Of a stretch of 5,732 nt of DNA, positions 1-5,611 are shown in pieces. The notes under the pieces are model-generated. The model was not told the origin of the DNA. It was given only the letters and a program-made list of their open reading frames with translations, and ran no database searches. How positions within the stretch are numbered: the first letter of the stretch is position 1; each line of letters begins with the position of its first letter. The position numbers and the translations under genes are program-made. Source of the stretch: an uncultured Collinsella sp. (GTDB lineage Bacteria; Actinomycetota; Coriobacteriia; Coriobacteriales; Coriobacteriaceae); NCBI GenBank assembly GCA_900551205.1, contig URUW01000119.1, positions 1-5,732 on the forward strand. Reading direction: 5' to 3'.

Positions 1-819
1 TTTTTAGGCGAGCGCCAGCAGATTTCCTACGGCGCGCTCGTGCAGACGTTTTGCGGCGTCTCGCTGCCCAAGACTGAGTCGCTGACCGACTGGTCGCGTC
101 GCCCGCTGACCGATAAGCAGATTGAGTACGCGATCGATGACGTCAAGTACCTGATCGTCGCCTATACCGAGATGATGAGCCGTCTGCGCGAGCTGGGCCG
201 CGTGGACTGGGTACTCGACGAGTTGCGCCCGCTGGCTGACGAGTCGCACTATCGCGCCGATCGCCACGAGGCGTTCCGCAAGGTCAAGCGCATCAATTCG
301 TGCAGCCGTCACCAGCTGGGTATCGCGCGCGAGCTCGCCGCCTGGCGCGAGGACCGCGCCGAGCGCCGTAACATCCCGCGCAAGTGGGTCATGTCCGACG
401 ACACGCTGCTTGCGCTCGTTAAGCGCAATCCCGTCCGCGTTGAGGAGTTCCGTAGCATTCGCGGTACCGACCAGCTGGGGGAGCGCGACGTGGACGGTGC
501 GCTCATGGCCATCAAGCGCGGCGCGAGCTGCCCGCACGATCGCCTGCCGCTCATGGTGCGCGGACACCGTCAGATCTCGCCGGAGCTGGAGAGCGTGACG
601 GACCTGATGTATGCGCTCATCCGCCTGGTTGCCGAGCGCTCGGGGGTGGCGACCTCGGTCATTGCCTCGCGCGATGACCTGGCCGATTACATCGAGCATC
701 CTGAGCAAAGCCCCCTGCGCGAAGGCTGGCGTTTTGAGCTTGTGGGTTCGCGCCTGGACGATCTGCTTTCCGGCAATATGGGGCTCACCGTGAAGGACGG
801 AAAGATTGAGTTGTTATAG
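1..819 (+). CDS. rnd: Ribonuclease D, C-terminal part (5' end outside window)
   Basis: Codons run open from base 1 to the TAG at 817-819 (272 residues visible), so the gene starts upstream; the GTG at 40 is internal. RNase D is a cytoplasmic DEDD-family 3'-5' exoribonuclease that trims tRNA precursors and other stable RNAs. Visible codons 1-50 hold the end of the exonuclease domain: the family-typical stretch KTESLTDWSRRPLTDKQ, then the Exo III motif Tyr-x3-Asp (Tyr43, Asp47, in EYAIDDVKYL), which supplies the catalytic tyrosine and last metal-binding aspartate. Codons about 101-174 form an HRDC nucleic-acid-binding domain (RELAAWREDRAERRNIPRKW, then a DTLLALVKRNP-type helix). Codons about 195-272 are a second helical C-terminal domain. 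Full RNase D proteins are usually about 370-400 residues, so roughly 100-130 N-terminal residues, with Exo I and II, are missing. Codons are strongly G/C-ending. The identification is firm. Confidence 0.9.
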   Translation, partial: FLGERQQISYGALVQTFCGVSLPKTESLTDWSRRPLTDKQIEYAIDDVKYLIVAYTEMMSRLRELGRVDWVLDELRPLADESHYRADRHEAFRKVKRINSCSRHQLGIARELAAWREDRAERRNIPRKWVMSDDTLLALVKRNPVRVEEFRSIRGTDQLGERDVDGALMAIKRGASCPHDRLPLMVRGHRQISPELESVTDLMYALIRLVAERSGVATSVIASRDDLADYIEHPEQSPLREGWRFELVGSRLDDLLSGNMGLTVKDGKIELL

Positions 820-842
820 GGAAGCCTAGTCTGCTGAGTGGG

Positions 843-848
843 TAGAAT
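843..848 (+). promoter_or_regulatory. Possible -10 element (TAGAAT) upstream of the metallopeptidase gene
   Basis: TAGAAT differs from the consensus TATAAT at one base and lies 35 bases before the ATG at 884. No convincing -35 hexamer stands 16-18 bases upstream. A TG lies two bases before the hexamer, one more than an extended -10 requires. Transcription from here would start near 855, inside the left arm of the hairpin at 846-880. It is a weak candidate. Confidence 0.25.
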
Positions 849-880
849 GCCTCCAACGTGTAACTCGATTTGGAGGAATT
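846..880 (+). promoter_or_regulatory. Hairpin overlapping the ribosome binding site of the metallopeptidase gene
   Basis: CCTCCAA at 850-856 is the exact reverse complement of TTGGAGG at 870-876. After one mismatch (G849/A877) the pairing continues for three bases (AAT 846-848 with ATT 878-880). The loop is 13 bases (857-869). The right arm contains the Shine-Dalgarno sequence GGAGGA (872-877), seven bases before the ATG at 884. In a transcript reading through from rnd this stem would cover the ribosome binding site. A transcript starting near 855 would lack most of the left arm and leave the site open. The pairing is seen directly; any regulatory role is inferred. Confidence 0.4.
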
Positions 881-883
881 CGC

Positions 884-1588
884 ATGCCCCATTACTATGG
901 ATATGGCTTTGGCATCGACCCGCTGTACCTGCTGGTTGTTCTTGTCTGCACGGTGCTTGGCCTTGCTGCGCAGAGCTATATCAATTCGACGTACAAGACG
1001 TGGTCCAAGGTTCGCTCGGACGGCGACACGGGTGCCACGGTCGCTCGCCGCATGCTCGACGCCAACGGTTGCAACGCCGTGGGTATCAAGGGCGTCGCCG
1101 GTGAGCTCACCGACCATTACAACCCGCAGGACAATAACCTGTATCTGTCGGATTCCAACCGTTCGGGCGGCTCGGTCGCAAGCGTTGCTGTCGCTTGTCA
1201 CGAGGCAGGCCATGCCGCGCAGCGTCAAAGCGGCTATGCCATGATGAAGGTACGCACCGCCCTCGTGCCGGTCGTCAACTTTACCCAGAACACTTGGACC
1301 ATCGTGCTGCTCATGGGCCTGTTTATGAACATCGCGGGACTCACGACCCTCGCACTGATCTTCTTCTCGTTTAGCGTGCTGTTCCAACTGGTTACGCTAC
1401 CGGTCGAGATTGATGCTAGTCGGCGCGCCGTGGCGTATATTGAGCAGTCGGGTATGAGCTCCCAGCAGGTCAACGGTGCCAAGAAGGTGCTGACGGCCGC
1501 CGCGCTTACCTATGTGGCTGCGGCGCTCACCTCGATTATTCAGCTGCTCTATCTTATGGCTCGATACAACAGAAACTCCAACCGATAA
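884..1588 (+). CDS. YugP-family membrane zinc metallopeptidase
   Basis: A 234-residue integral membrane protein of the YugP-like neutral zinc metallopeptidase family (Pfam Zn_peptidase_2). The zinc site is HEAGH at residues 106-110, with His106 and His110 as ligands and Glu107 as the catalytic base. Glu175 in TLPVEIDASRRA is the likely third ligand, because this LPVE-DAS segment is conserved in the family. Hydrophobic segments lie at about 13-30, 125-148, 150-172 and 204-226. The stretch between the first membrane segment and HEAGH (DHYNPQDNNLYLSDSN) also matches the family pattern. The start at 884 is set by GGAGGA at 872-877. Length is close to the usual 225-235 residues. It lies 64 bases after rnd in the same direction. 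The physiological substrate is not known to me, and the sequence does not reveal it. Family assignment is confident; function is known only at the level of protease. Confidence 0.88.
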   Translation: MPHYYGYGFGIDPLYLLVVLVCTVLGLAAQSYINSTYKTWSKVRSDGDTGATVARRMLDANGCNAVGIKGVAGELTDHYNPQDNNLYLSDSNRSGGSVASVAVACHEAGHAAQRQSGYAMMKVRTALVPVVNFTQNTWTIVLLMGLFMNIAGLTTLALIFFSFSVLFQLVTLPVEIDASRRAVAYIEQSGMSSQQVNGAKKVLTAAALTYVAAALTSIIQLLYLMARYNRNSNR

Positions 1589-1604
1589 CAAATTGGGTCG
1601 CTGG

Positions 1605-1634
1605 GCGCCGCGGGGATTCGTGTCCTCGCGGCGC
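1605..1634 (+). terminator. Strong GC hairpin after the metallopeptidase gene, probable terminator
   Basis: The arm 1605-1616 pairs with 1623-1634 over 12 base pairs, with one G-U pair (G1613/T1626) and a six-base loop, TTCGTG. The hairpin starts 16 bases after the metallopeptidase stop codon. No T run follows (TGTACTATG), so it is not a classical intrinsic terminator. U-tail-poor hairpins do occur downstream of genes in high-GC actinobacteria. It separates the rnd-metallopeptidase pair from xseA. Confidence 0.5.
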
Positions 1635-1703
1635 TGTACTATGTGTTGGACTTGAATTTGCGCAGGGCCGAAGCCCTTGTGCACGATGACGAAAGGAGGC
1701 TGC

Positions 1704-3155
1704 GTGGCAGGCTGGAATCTAACCGGCAATGCCGTTTCCGCCGAGTTCGACGGTTCGGACGAGCAGGAGCGTAAGGAGCTCAGCGTGAGCCAGGCGGTAG
1801 AGATCGCCGCCGGTGCGCTCGATGCCATTCCGCAGCTGAGTGTCCTGGGCGAGGTCACGGGTTTCCGTGGTCCCAATGCCCGAAGCGGCCACTGCTACTT
1901 CCAGATTAAAGACGACTCGGCCGCCGTCGACTGCATCATCTGGAAGGGCGCCTATCTCAAGCGTACCTTCGATCTGCGTGACGGCATGCAGGTGAGCTTT
2001 AAGGGCAGCTTCAATCTCTATAAGGCCACGGGCCGCATGAGCTTTGTCGCTCGCTCGTTTTCGCTGGCGGGGGAGGGTCTGCTGCGTCAACAGGTGGCGC
2101 AGTTGGCCGAAAAGCTACGCCGCGAGGGACTGATGGACGAGTCCCGCAAACGCCGCATCCCGGTGTTTTGCTCACGCGTGGCGGTCGTCACCTCGCTTTC
2201 CGGTGCGGTAATCGACGACGTCAAGCGTACGCTGCGCCGTCGCAACCCGCTCGTCGAGCTTGTCTGCGTGGGCGCCAAGGTTCAAGGCGAGGGTGCGCCG
2301 GCCGAGCTCATTGATGGCTTGCGCCGCGCCGCTTCCATTACGCCGGCGCCCGACTGTATTTTGCTGGTGCGCGGCGGCGGCTCCTTTGAGGACCTCATGA
2401 CCTTTAATGACGAGGAGCTTGCCCGCGCGGTGGCGGCTTGTCCTGTGCCCGTGGTGACCGGCATTGGCCATGAGCCCGATACCTCGATTTGCGACATGGT
2501 GAGCGACCGACGCGCCTCCACGCCCACGGCGGCGGCAGAATCGGTGGCGCCGGCTATGACGGAGTTGGCCGATGTGCTCGAGGCGCGCCATCAGCGTCTG
2601 GGTGCCGCGATGGCATCGATGATTGGGTCGGCCCAGGTCGACCTGGAGATGCTCGATCAGCGCGGTCGCCGTGCCTGGGATACCTATACGGCTCGCTTGG
2701 GTGATGCGCTCGATGCCGCTGCGTGTCGCCCGTGCCTCAACGACCCCACATTTATGGTCGAGCGTCGCGAATCGGAGCTTGCACTGACTGCCGATCGCCT
2801 GTCGGGCGCCATAGTACGCTCGGTCGGGACATTCCGCTCCAACTTTGAGCGCTTGCCCGAGCGTCTGATTACAAGCACCTCGGGGCTCGATGGTAAGCGC
2901 CATGCGCTCACGCTTGCGAGTTCCCGCCTAGAGCATCAAGGGCGCACGATGCTCAGCAAGCCAGCGTCCGACCTGAGCCGTGCGGCAGCGTCGCTCGATG
3001 CCCTGTCGCCGCTCAAAGTGCTTGCTCGCGGCTATTCCATCGCGTACAGCGATGATGGTGTGGCTACGAGTGCCAAGACCTTTAAGCCTGGCGACGCCAT
3101 TCGCGTGCGCATGGCAGACGGCAACGTGGCAGCAACGGTCGATACGGTCGAGTAG
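1704..3155 (+). CDS. xseA: Exodeoxyribonuclease VII large subunit
   Basis: The catalytic subunit of exonuclease VII, a cytoplasmic, metal-independent, single-strand-specific nuclease that acts with XseB in DNA repair. From GTG 1704 it is 483 residues. In order: a short acidic N-terminal tail (about 1-25), an OB-fold (about 26-121, with GEVTGFRG and YFQIKDD), the catalytic domain (about 150-290) with the family signatures RGGGSFEDL (223-231), GHEPDTS (255-261) and DRRASTPTAAAE (268-279), a long helical region (about 285-430), and a C-terminal segment beginning SPLKVLARGYSIAY (435-483). E. coli XseA is 456 residues. GTG 1704 was chosen for AAAGGAGG at 1692-1699, although the gap is only four bases. 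A second in-frame GTG at 1785 follows TAAGGAG (1772-1778) at six bases and would give 456 residues. ATG 1686 and TTG 1677 are also in frame but lack such a site. xseB follows after 42 bases. Confidence 0.93.
   Translation: MAGWNLTGNAVSAEFDGSDEQERKELSVSQAVEIAAGALDAIPQLSVLGEVTGFRGPNARSGHCYFQIKDDSAAVDCIIWKGAYLKRTFDLRDGMQVSFKGSFNLYKATGRMSFVARSFSLAGEGLLRQQVAQLAEKLRREGLMDESRKRRIPVFCSRVAVVTSLSGAVIDDVKRTLRRRNPLVELVCVGAKVQGEGAPAELIDGLRRAASITPAPDCILLVRGGGSFEDLMTFNDEELARAVAACPVPVVTGIGHEPDTSICDMVSDRRASTPTAAAESVAPAMTELADVLEARHQRLGAAMASMIGSAQVDLEMLDQRGRRAWDTYTARLGDALDAAACRPCLNDPTFMVERRESELALTADRLSGAIVRSVGTFRSNFERLPERLITSTSGLDGKRHALTLASSRLEHQGRTMLSKPASDLSRAAASLDALSPLKVLARGYSIAYSDDGVATSAKTFKPGDAIRVRMADGNVAATVDTVE
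1772..1787 (+). promoter_or_regulatory. Internal ribosome binding site and GTG, alternative xseA start
   Basis: TAAGGAG at 1772-1778, a six-base gap, then an in-frame GTG at 1785. This spacing is better than at the upstream GTG 1704. The codons between the two starts encode a polar, acidic stretch outside the recognisable OB-fold. That GTG lies inside the family's LSVSQA-like opening motif, which argues mildly for the upstream start. Confidence 0.35.
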
Positions 3156-3197
3156 ACCGCGTTTCGCAGTGATAGACCCTTAGGAAAGGAAACAGAT

Positions 3198-3464
3198 ATG
3201 GCAGAGAAGACCCCGGTAGAGCAGCTTACGTACAAGCAGGCCTCGCAGGAGCTGGAGCTCATCATCCGCAGCCTGGAGTCGGGCGATATGGAGCTCGAGG
3301 AGTCGCTCGAGAGCTACACCCGCGGCGTCGAGCTCCTCAAAAGCCTGCGCACCCGCCTGTCCGATGCCGAGCAGAAGGTCTCGGTGCTCCTTAAGGACGT
3401 CGACGGCAACGACGTGCTCGCCGACGGCGAGGCCGCCAACACCGATGATAACCTCTCGTTCTAA
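3198..3464 (+). CDS. xseB: Exodeoxyribonuclease VII small subunit
   Basis: An 88-residue XseB. Several copies of this small helical protein bind one XseA and are needed for exonuclease VII activity. The core signature spans residues about 10-60: LTYKQASQELELIIRSLESG, then MELEESLESYTRGVELLKSL and a RLSDAEQKVSVL tail. This is the usual two-helix layout, with the short conserved turn at SGDMELEES. The C-terminal 25 residues are acidic and probably flexible. A purine-rich site, AAAGGAAA (3185-3192), precedes the ATG at 3198. Length is normal (about 75-90 in the family). It lies 42 bases after xseA on the same strand with no terminator between them, so the two subunits are almost certainly co-transcribed. 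Codon use is very strongly C/G-ending, more so than in xseA. Confidence 0.93.
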   Translation: MAEKTPVEQLTYKQASQELELIIRSLESGDMELEESLESYTRGVELLKSLRTRLSDAEQKVSVLLKDVDGNDVLADGEAANTDDNLSF

Positions 3465-3471
3465 GCATCTC

Positions 3472-3494
3472 GACCAAATATAATTACCTTGGTC
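3472..3494 (+). promoter_or_regulatory. Consensus -10 (TATAAT) inside an inverted repeat, candidate hinT promoter/operator
   Basis: TATAAT at 3479-3484 is a perfect -10 hexamer in an AT-rich patch between xseB and hinT. No good -35 is present at 16-18 bases upstream. The hexamer sits within the 11-base centre of an exact inverted repeat, GACCAA (3472-3477) and TTGGTC (3489-3494). Transcription would begin near 3491, about 23 bases before the hinT ATG. A repressor site over the promoter, or chance, are both possible. Confidence 0.4.
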
Positions 3495-3513
3495 TGTAAG
3501 AAAGGAACCAGCT

Positions 3514-3849
3514 ATGTGCGATTGCATCTTCTGTAAAATTGCCAACCACGAGATCCCCTCGACCGTTGTCTATGAGGACGACCAGGTCATCGCCTTCGAC
3601 GACCTCAACCCGCAGGCGCCGGTCCACACGCTCGTGATCCCCAAGAAGCACTACAGCGATATCGCCGATAACGTGCCCGCCGAGACCATGGGCGCCATGG
3701 CCCACGCCGTCCAGGAGGTCGCCAAGGCCAAGGGTCTGGAGGACGGTTTCCGCGTCATTTCCAACAAGGGTGTCAACGCCGGCCAGACCGTCATGCACTT
3801 CCACATGCATGTCCTCGGCGGCAAGAACCTGGGCGAGAACCTCATCTGA
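3514..3849 (+). CDS. hinT: Histidine triad (HIT) nucleotide-binding protein, HinT type
   Basis: A 111-residue soluble HIT-superfamily protein of the HinT branch, whose members hydrolyse purine nucleoside phosphoramidates and acyl-AMPs. The catalytic triad motif His-x-His-x-His-x-x is HFHMHVL, with His95, His97 and His99. The nucleotide-binding frame is visible as FDDLNPQAPVHTLVIPKKH (28-46) and ISNKGVNAGQTVMH (82-95). Cys4 and Cys7 in CIFCKI, with His46 and one triad-region histidine, match the zinc site found in many bacterial HIT proteins. Cys2 is an extra cysteine. The C-terminus (GGKNLGEN) is HinT-like and the length is typical. AAAGGAA (3501-3507) precedes the ATG at 3514. The gene lies 49 bases after xseB and may be read from that operon or from the -10 at 3479. 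Codons are almost entirely C/G-ending, suggesting good expression. The cellular substrate is unknown. Confidence 0.9.
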   Translation: MCDCIFCKIANHEIPSTVVYEDDQVIAFDDLNPQAPVHTLVIPKKHYSDIADNVPAETMGAMAHAVQEVAKAKGLEDGFRVISNKGVNAGQTVMHFHMHVLGGKNLGENLI

Positions 3850-3890
3850 GGACACGTAGCCCGTCGACTTGGCTGCCTTTGGAGTAATCT

Positions 3891-4781
3891 ATGCAGCTTT
3901 CTCAACTCGAATACCTTCAAGCGGTAGCGAACTATGGCGGCGTGCGCAAAGCAGCTCGCGCCGTTCATGTGAGTCCGCAGGCCGTTTCGTCGGCAATCAA
4001 AAAGTTGGAATCTGAGTACCAGATTGTTTTGCTCGACCGATCGGCGGGGGAGGCTGTTTTGTCTCCGGCGGGCAGAGAATTTGCGCGTCGTGCACGCGTT
4101 ATCCTGGCACAAGTCGACGATCTTAAAAAGTACGCCCAATCGAGGGACGACGGCGTCTCGCCCGACGGCCACTTCCGTCTTTACGCCCCCTGCCTTCAAG
4201 GGCGGGGGCGTCTCTTTTCCGAAAACTGGTACGACTCGTTTGAAAGCTCGCACCCTCAGATTCACCTTGATGTGTGGCATCAGCCAACGGCTACATGCTT
4301 TGAATCACTTGTGCTTGGCATTTCGGATGCGGCCATCTCATTTGAGGAACCAAGGAACAGTGTCCTTTCTTCGAAATACTTGGGTGAAAAGGAGCTCAAG
4401 GTTCTTTCGTGCCCAGCGGGTCATCAATCTGTGGGCGCTATGACCGTCCGTGAGTTACTGGGCGGCAGGTTAGCTGTTCCCATTAATTTGTCGCCCTGTC
4501 TCAATGCAATCAATCAATGCCCCGAAGCTCAGCTGGTTAATTTCCGCTTCCGCGACGTCGAATACGGAAACAGAGCGCAGGCTGAGTTTCTTCAAGCCGG
4601 GGGATTGATATTGGGTTTTTCTGGCTCTTCTCTCGCATCAGATGGATCGGAAGTGAGCGAGTGCTCCATTGAAGCCTCGCATGACGTAGCCTTGCCCATC
4701 TACTTCTGCTATCGGCAAAACTCCTGGACCGATCGACACCAGACGGTTTTTCTGCACCTATTGCGTCATCTTGCTTCGTGA
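3891..4781 (+). CDS. LysR-family transcriptional regulator
   Basis: A 296-residue DNA-binding regulator. Residues 1-60 form the LysR winged helix-turn-helix: it opens MQLSQLEYLQAVANYGGVRK, continues with AARAVHVSPQAVSSAIKKLE as the helix-turn-helix, and ends with VLLDRSAGEAVLSPAGREF as the wing. A linker helix follows (about 61-85), then a periplasmic-binding-protein-like effector domain (about 93-296). The length is typical. GGAG (3881-3884) lies six bases before the ATG at 3891. It begins 41 bases after hinT with no terminator or clear promoter between them, so read-through is possible. The N-terminal DNA-binding part is well conserved, while the effector domain diverges too far to name a ligand. 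G+C is lower and codon choice looser than in the genes to the left. The co-directional MFS gene 119 bases downstream is its likeliest target. Many LysR genes instead face their target divergently. The family is certain; the function is not. Confidence 0.88.
   Translation: MQLSQLEYLQAVANYGGVRKAARAVHVSPQAVSSAIKKLESEYQIVLLDRSAGEAVLSPAGREFARRARVILAQVDDLKKYAQSRDDGVSPDGHFRLYAPCLQGRGRLFSENWYDSFESSHPQIHLDVWHQPTATCFESLVLGISDAAISFEEPRNSVLSSKYLGEKELKVLSCPAGHQSVGAMTVRELLGGRLAVPINLSPCLNAINQCPEAQLVNFRFRDVEYGNRAQAEFLQAGGLILGFSGSSLASDGSEVSECSIEASHDVALPIYFCYRQNSWTDRHQTVFLHLLRHLAS
4183..4218 (+). other. Terminator-like hairpin inside the LysR coding sequence
   Basis: ACGCCCCC (4183-4190) pairs exactly with GGGGGCGT (4204-4211). 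Beyond a two-base mismatch, CCT (4193-4195) pairs with AGG (4199-4201) around a three-base loop. A T-rich stretch, CTCTTTT (4212-4218), follows directly. In shape this is an intrinsic terminator, although it lies in codons 98-110 of the LysR gene. It may be accidental, formed by a Gly/Arg/Pro-rich peptide, or it may attenuate the transcript. Confidence 0.35.
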
Positions 4782-4794
4782 GATTAATTGGCTT

Positions 4795-4823
4795 CGAGGC
4801 GTCAAGTGATTATTGACGCCTTG
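4795..4823 (+). terminator. Palindrome between the LysR and MFS genes: terminator hairpin or operator
   Basis: AGGCGTCAA (4797-4805) and TTGACGCCT (4813-4821) are perfect reverse complements around a seven-base loop. A G-U and a C-G pair extend the stem outward to 11 pairs. It begins 14 bases after the LysR stop codon. Only two Ts follow (TTGCAACAC), so termination would be weak. The perfect symmetry and the position upstream of a transporter gene make a protein-binding site equally possible. Confidence 0.45.
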
Positions 4824-4900
4824 CAACACATAGCTGACAGCTTTGCCCTCATGCTTTTCCAAGATTCCGATTTAGATTGCTGACTCTTGGAGGGCGGAGC
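4824..4900 (+). other. Leader region of the MFS gene
   Basis: This AT-richer stretch has no coding potential I trust. It holds an 11-base palindrome, AGCTGACAGCT (4832-4842), and a weak -10-like TAGATT (4873-4878) without a well-placed -35. The Shine-Dalgarno sequence GGAGG (4889-4893) sits seven bases before the ATG at 4901 and fixes that start. A LysR box of the T-N11-A type was not clear to me. Confidence 0.3.
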
Positions 4901-5611
4901 ATGAAAAACCGTACGGTTTTGCTTTATATGACGTTCGTTTTTCTGTCGAACTTCAGCACCATTTTGTATTTTCTGACGGTTTACCTTGAATTCGTCGGAT
5001 TCTCGATGGTGGCGATTTCTAGCATGATGATTGCATATCAAGTGAGCAAGTTCATCCTTGAAGTTCCCACTGGCTATATTGCTGATAGGTTTGGACGAAA
5101 GACTAGCGGTCTCGTTGGCGTTGTGGGAATGCTTGGATACTACGCCGCCCTGCTTCTCGTCCGTTCTCCTCTGCTTTTAATCGGCGCGTTTGCTCTCAAA
5201 GGTTTTGCCGTTGCATGTGTGAGCGGATCCATAGAAGCGATTTACATTGACAGCGTCTCTCAGGACCAGCTCGTAAGACTTAATGTCGTTGAGCGATTTG
5301 TTTTCTATGCCTCTTATGCCATCTCCGCTTGTGTGGGCGGCTTCATTTCGTCTGTCGGTGCATACCTCATTGGTCTTTCGGCAGATATCATCGCAATGGT
5401 GTTGACGTTGGTTGTCGTTATCTGCATTCCTGAGATGCGAAGAGGGGGCACTGCGGCGACACCTGAGCTTGGAATGAGCCCGAAGATGATTGGTGCTGCT
5501 ATTACGGGTAATGGCGTTCTTCGGTCATCGTTCATCATGGACTGTTCTCAGGCATTTGCCTTCGTCGCCCTGGAAGATTTTTCTCACTGTTGCTTGCAGG
5601 CCGCGGAATGA
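4901..5611 (+). CDS. MFS transporter, N-terminal half, ended early by a frameshift
   Basis: A 236-residue reading frame covering the first half of a major facilitator superfamily carrier in the cytoplasmic membrane. Hydrophobic helices lie at about 7-29, 36-58, 70-88, 91-115, 135-157 and 158-178. The MFS motif A, GYIADRFGRK (58-67), stands in the loop between helices 2 and 3 as expected. SGSIEAIYIDS (108-118) in helix 4 resembles a subgroup of bacterial drug/solute exporters. Residues 179-210 are the central cytoplasmic loop, and a seventh helix is just beginning. At residues 226-228 the frame leaves the transporter sequence and ends in an unrelated tail, SHCCLQAAE, at the TGA at 5609-5611. 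The expected continuation is one frame back from 5578. ATG 4901 was chosen over TTG 4877 for its GGAGG. Base composition (about 43% G+C in one sampled line) is unlike the rnd-hinT block. The substrate is unknown. The gene may be a recent pseudogene. Confidence 0.75.
   Translation: MKNRTVLLYMTFVFLSNFSTILYFLTVYLEFVGFSMVAISSMMIAYQVSKFILEVPTGYIADRFGRKTSGLVGVVGMLGYYAALLLVRSPLLLIGAFALKGFAVACVSGSIEAIYIDSVSQDQLVRLNVVERFVFYASYAISACVGGFISSVGAYLIGLSADIIAMVLTLVVVICIPEMRRGGTAATPELGMSPKMIGAAITGNGVLRSSFIMDCSQAFAFVALEDFSHCCLQAAE

Noticed and set aside
40..42. GTG as the start of the first gene
   Set aside because: The frame is open and RNase D-like (LGERQQISYGALVQ) upstream of it to base 1, so the gene is cut by the window edge.
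4..708. Long open frame on the minus strand opposite rnd
   Set aside because: It lacks a recognisable domain and mirrors the GC-biased codons of a clear RNase D on the + strand. Similar minus-strand frames at 785-1387, 2172-2903 and 3651-4280 were rejected for the same reason.
1664..1677. Small hairpin AGGGC-CGAA-GCCCT upstream of xseA
   Set aside because: It is only five base pairs long with no T run and no link to the ribosome binding site; too weak to call a terminator or attenuator.
4024..4443. Second + strand open frame within the LysR gene
   Set aside because: It overlaps a well-supported LysR protein in another frame, has no ribosome binding site that I can see, and its translation has no recognisable features.
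4877..4879. TTG as the MFS start
   Set aside because: It would add eight residues encoded by the Shine-Dalgarno region itself. ATG 4901 has GGAGG at seven bases and begins with a normal MFS N-terminus.
5573..5584. Programmed -1 ribosomal frameshift site
   Set aside because: The zero-frame codons GAT TTT TCT do not form a canonical slippery heptamer, I saw no clear stimulatory pseudoknot, and MFS transporters are not known to me to need frameshifting. A deletion or an error is simpler.
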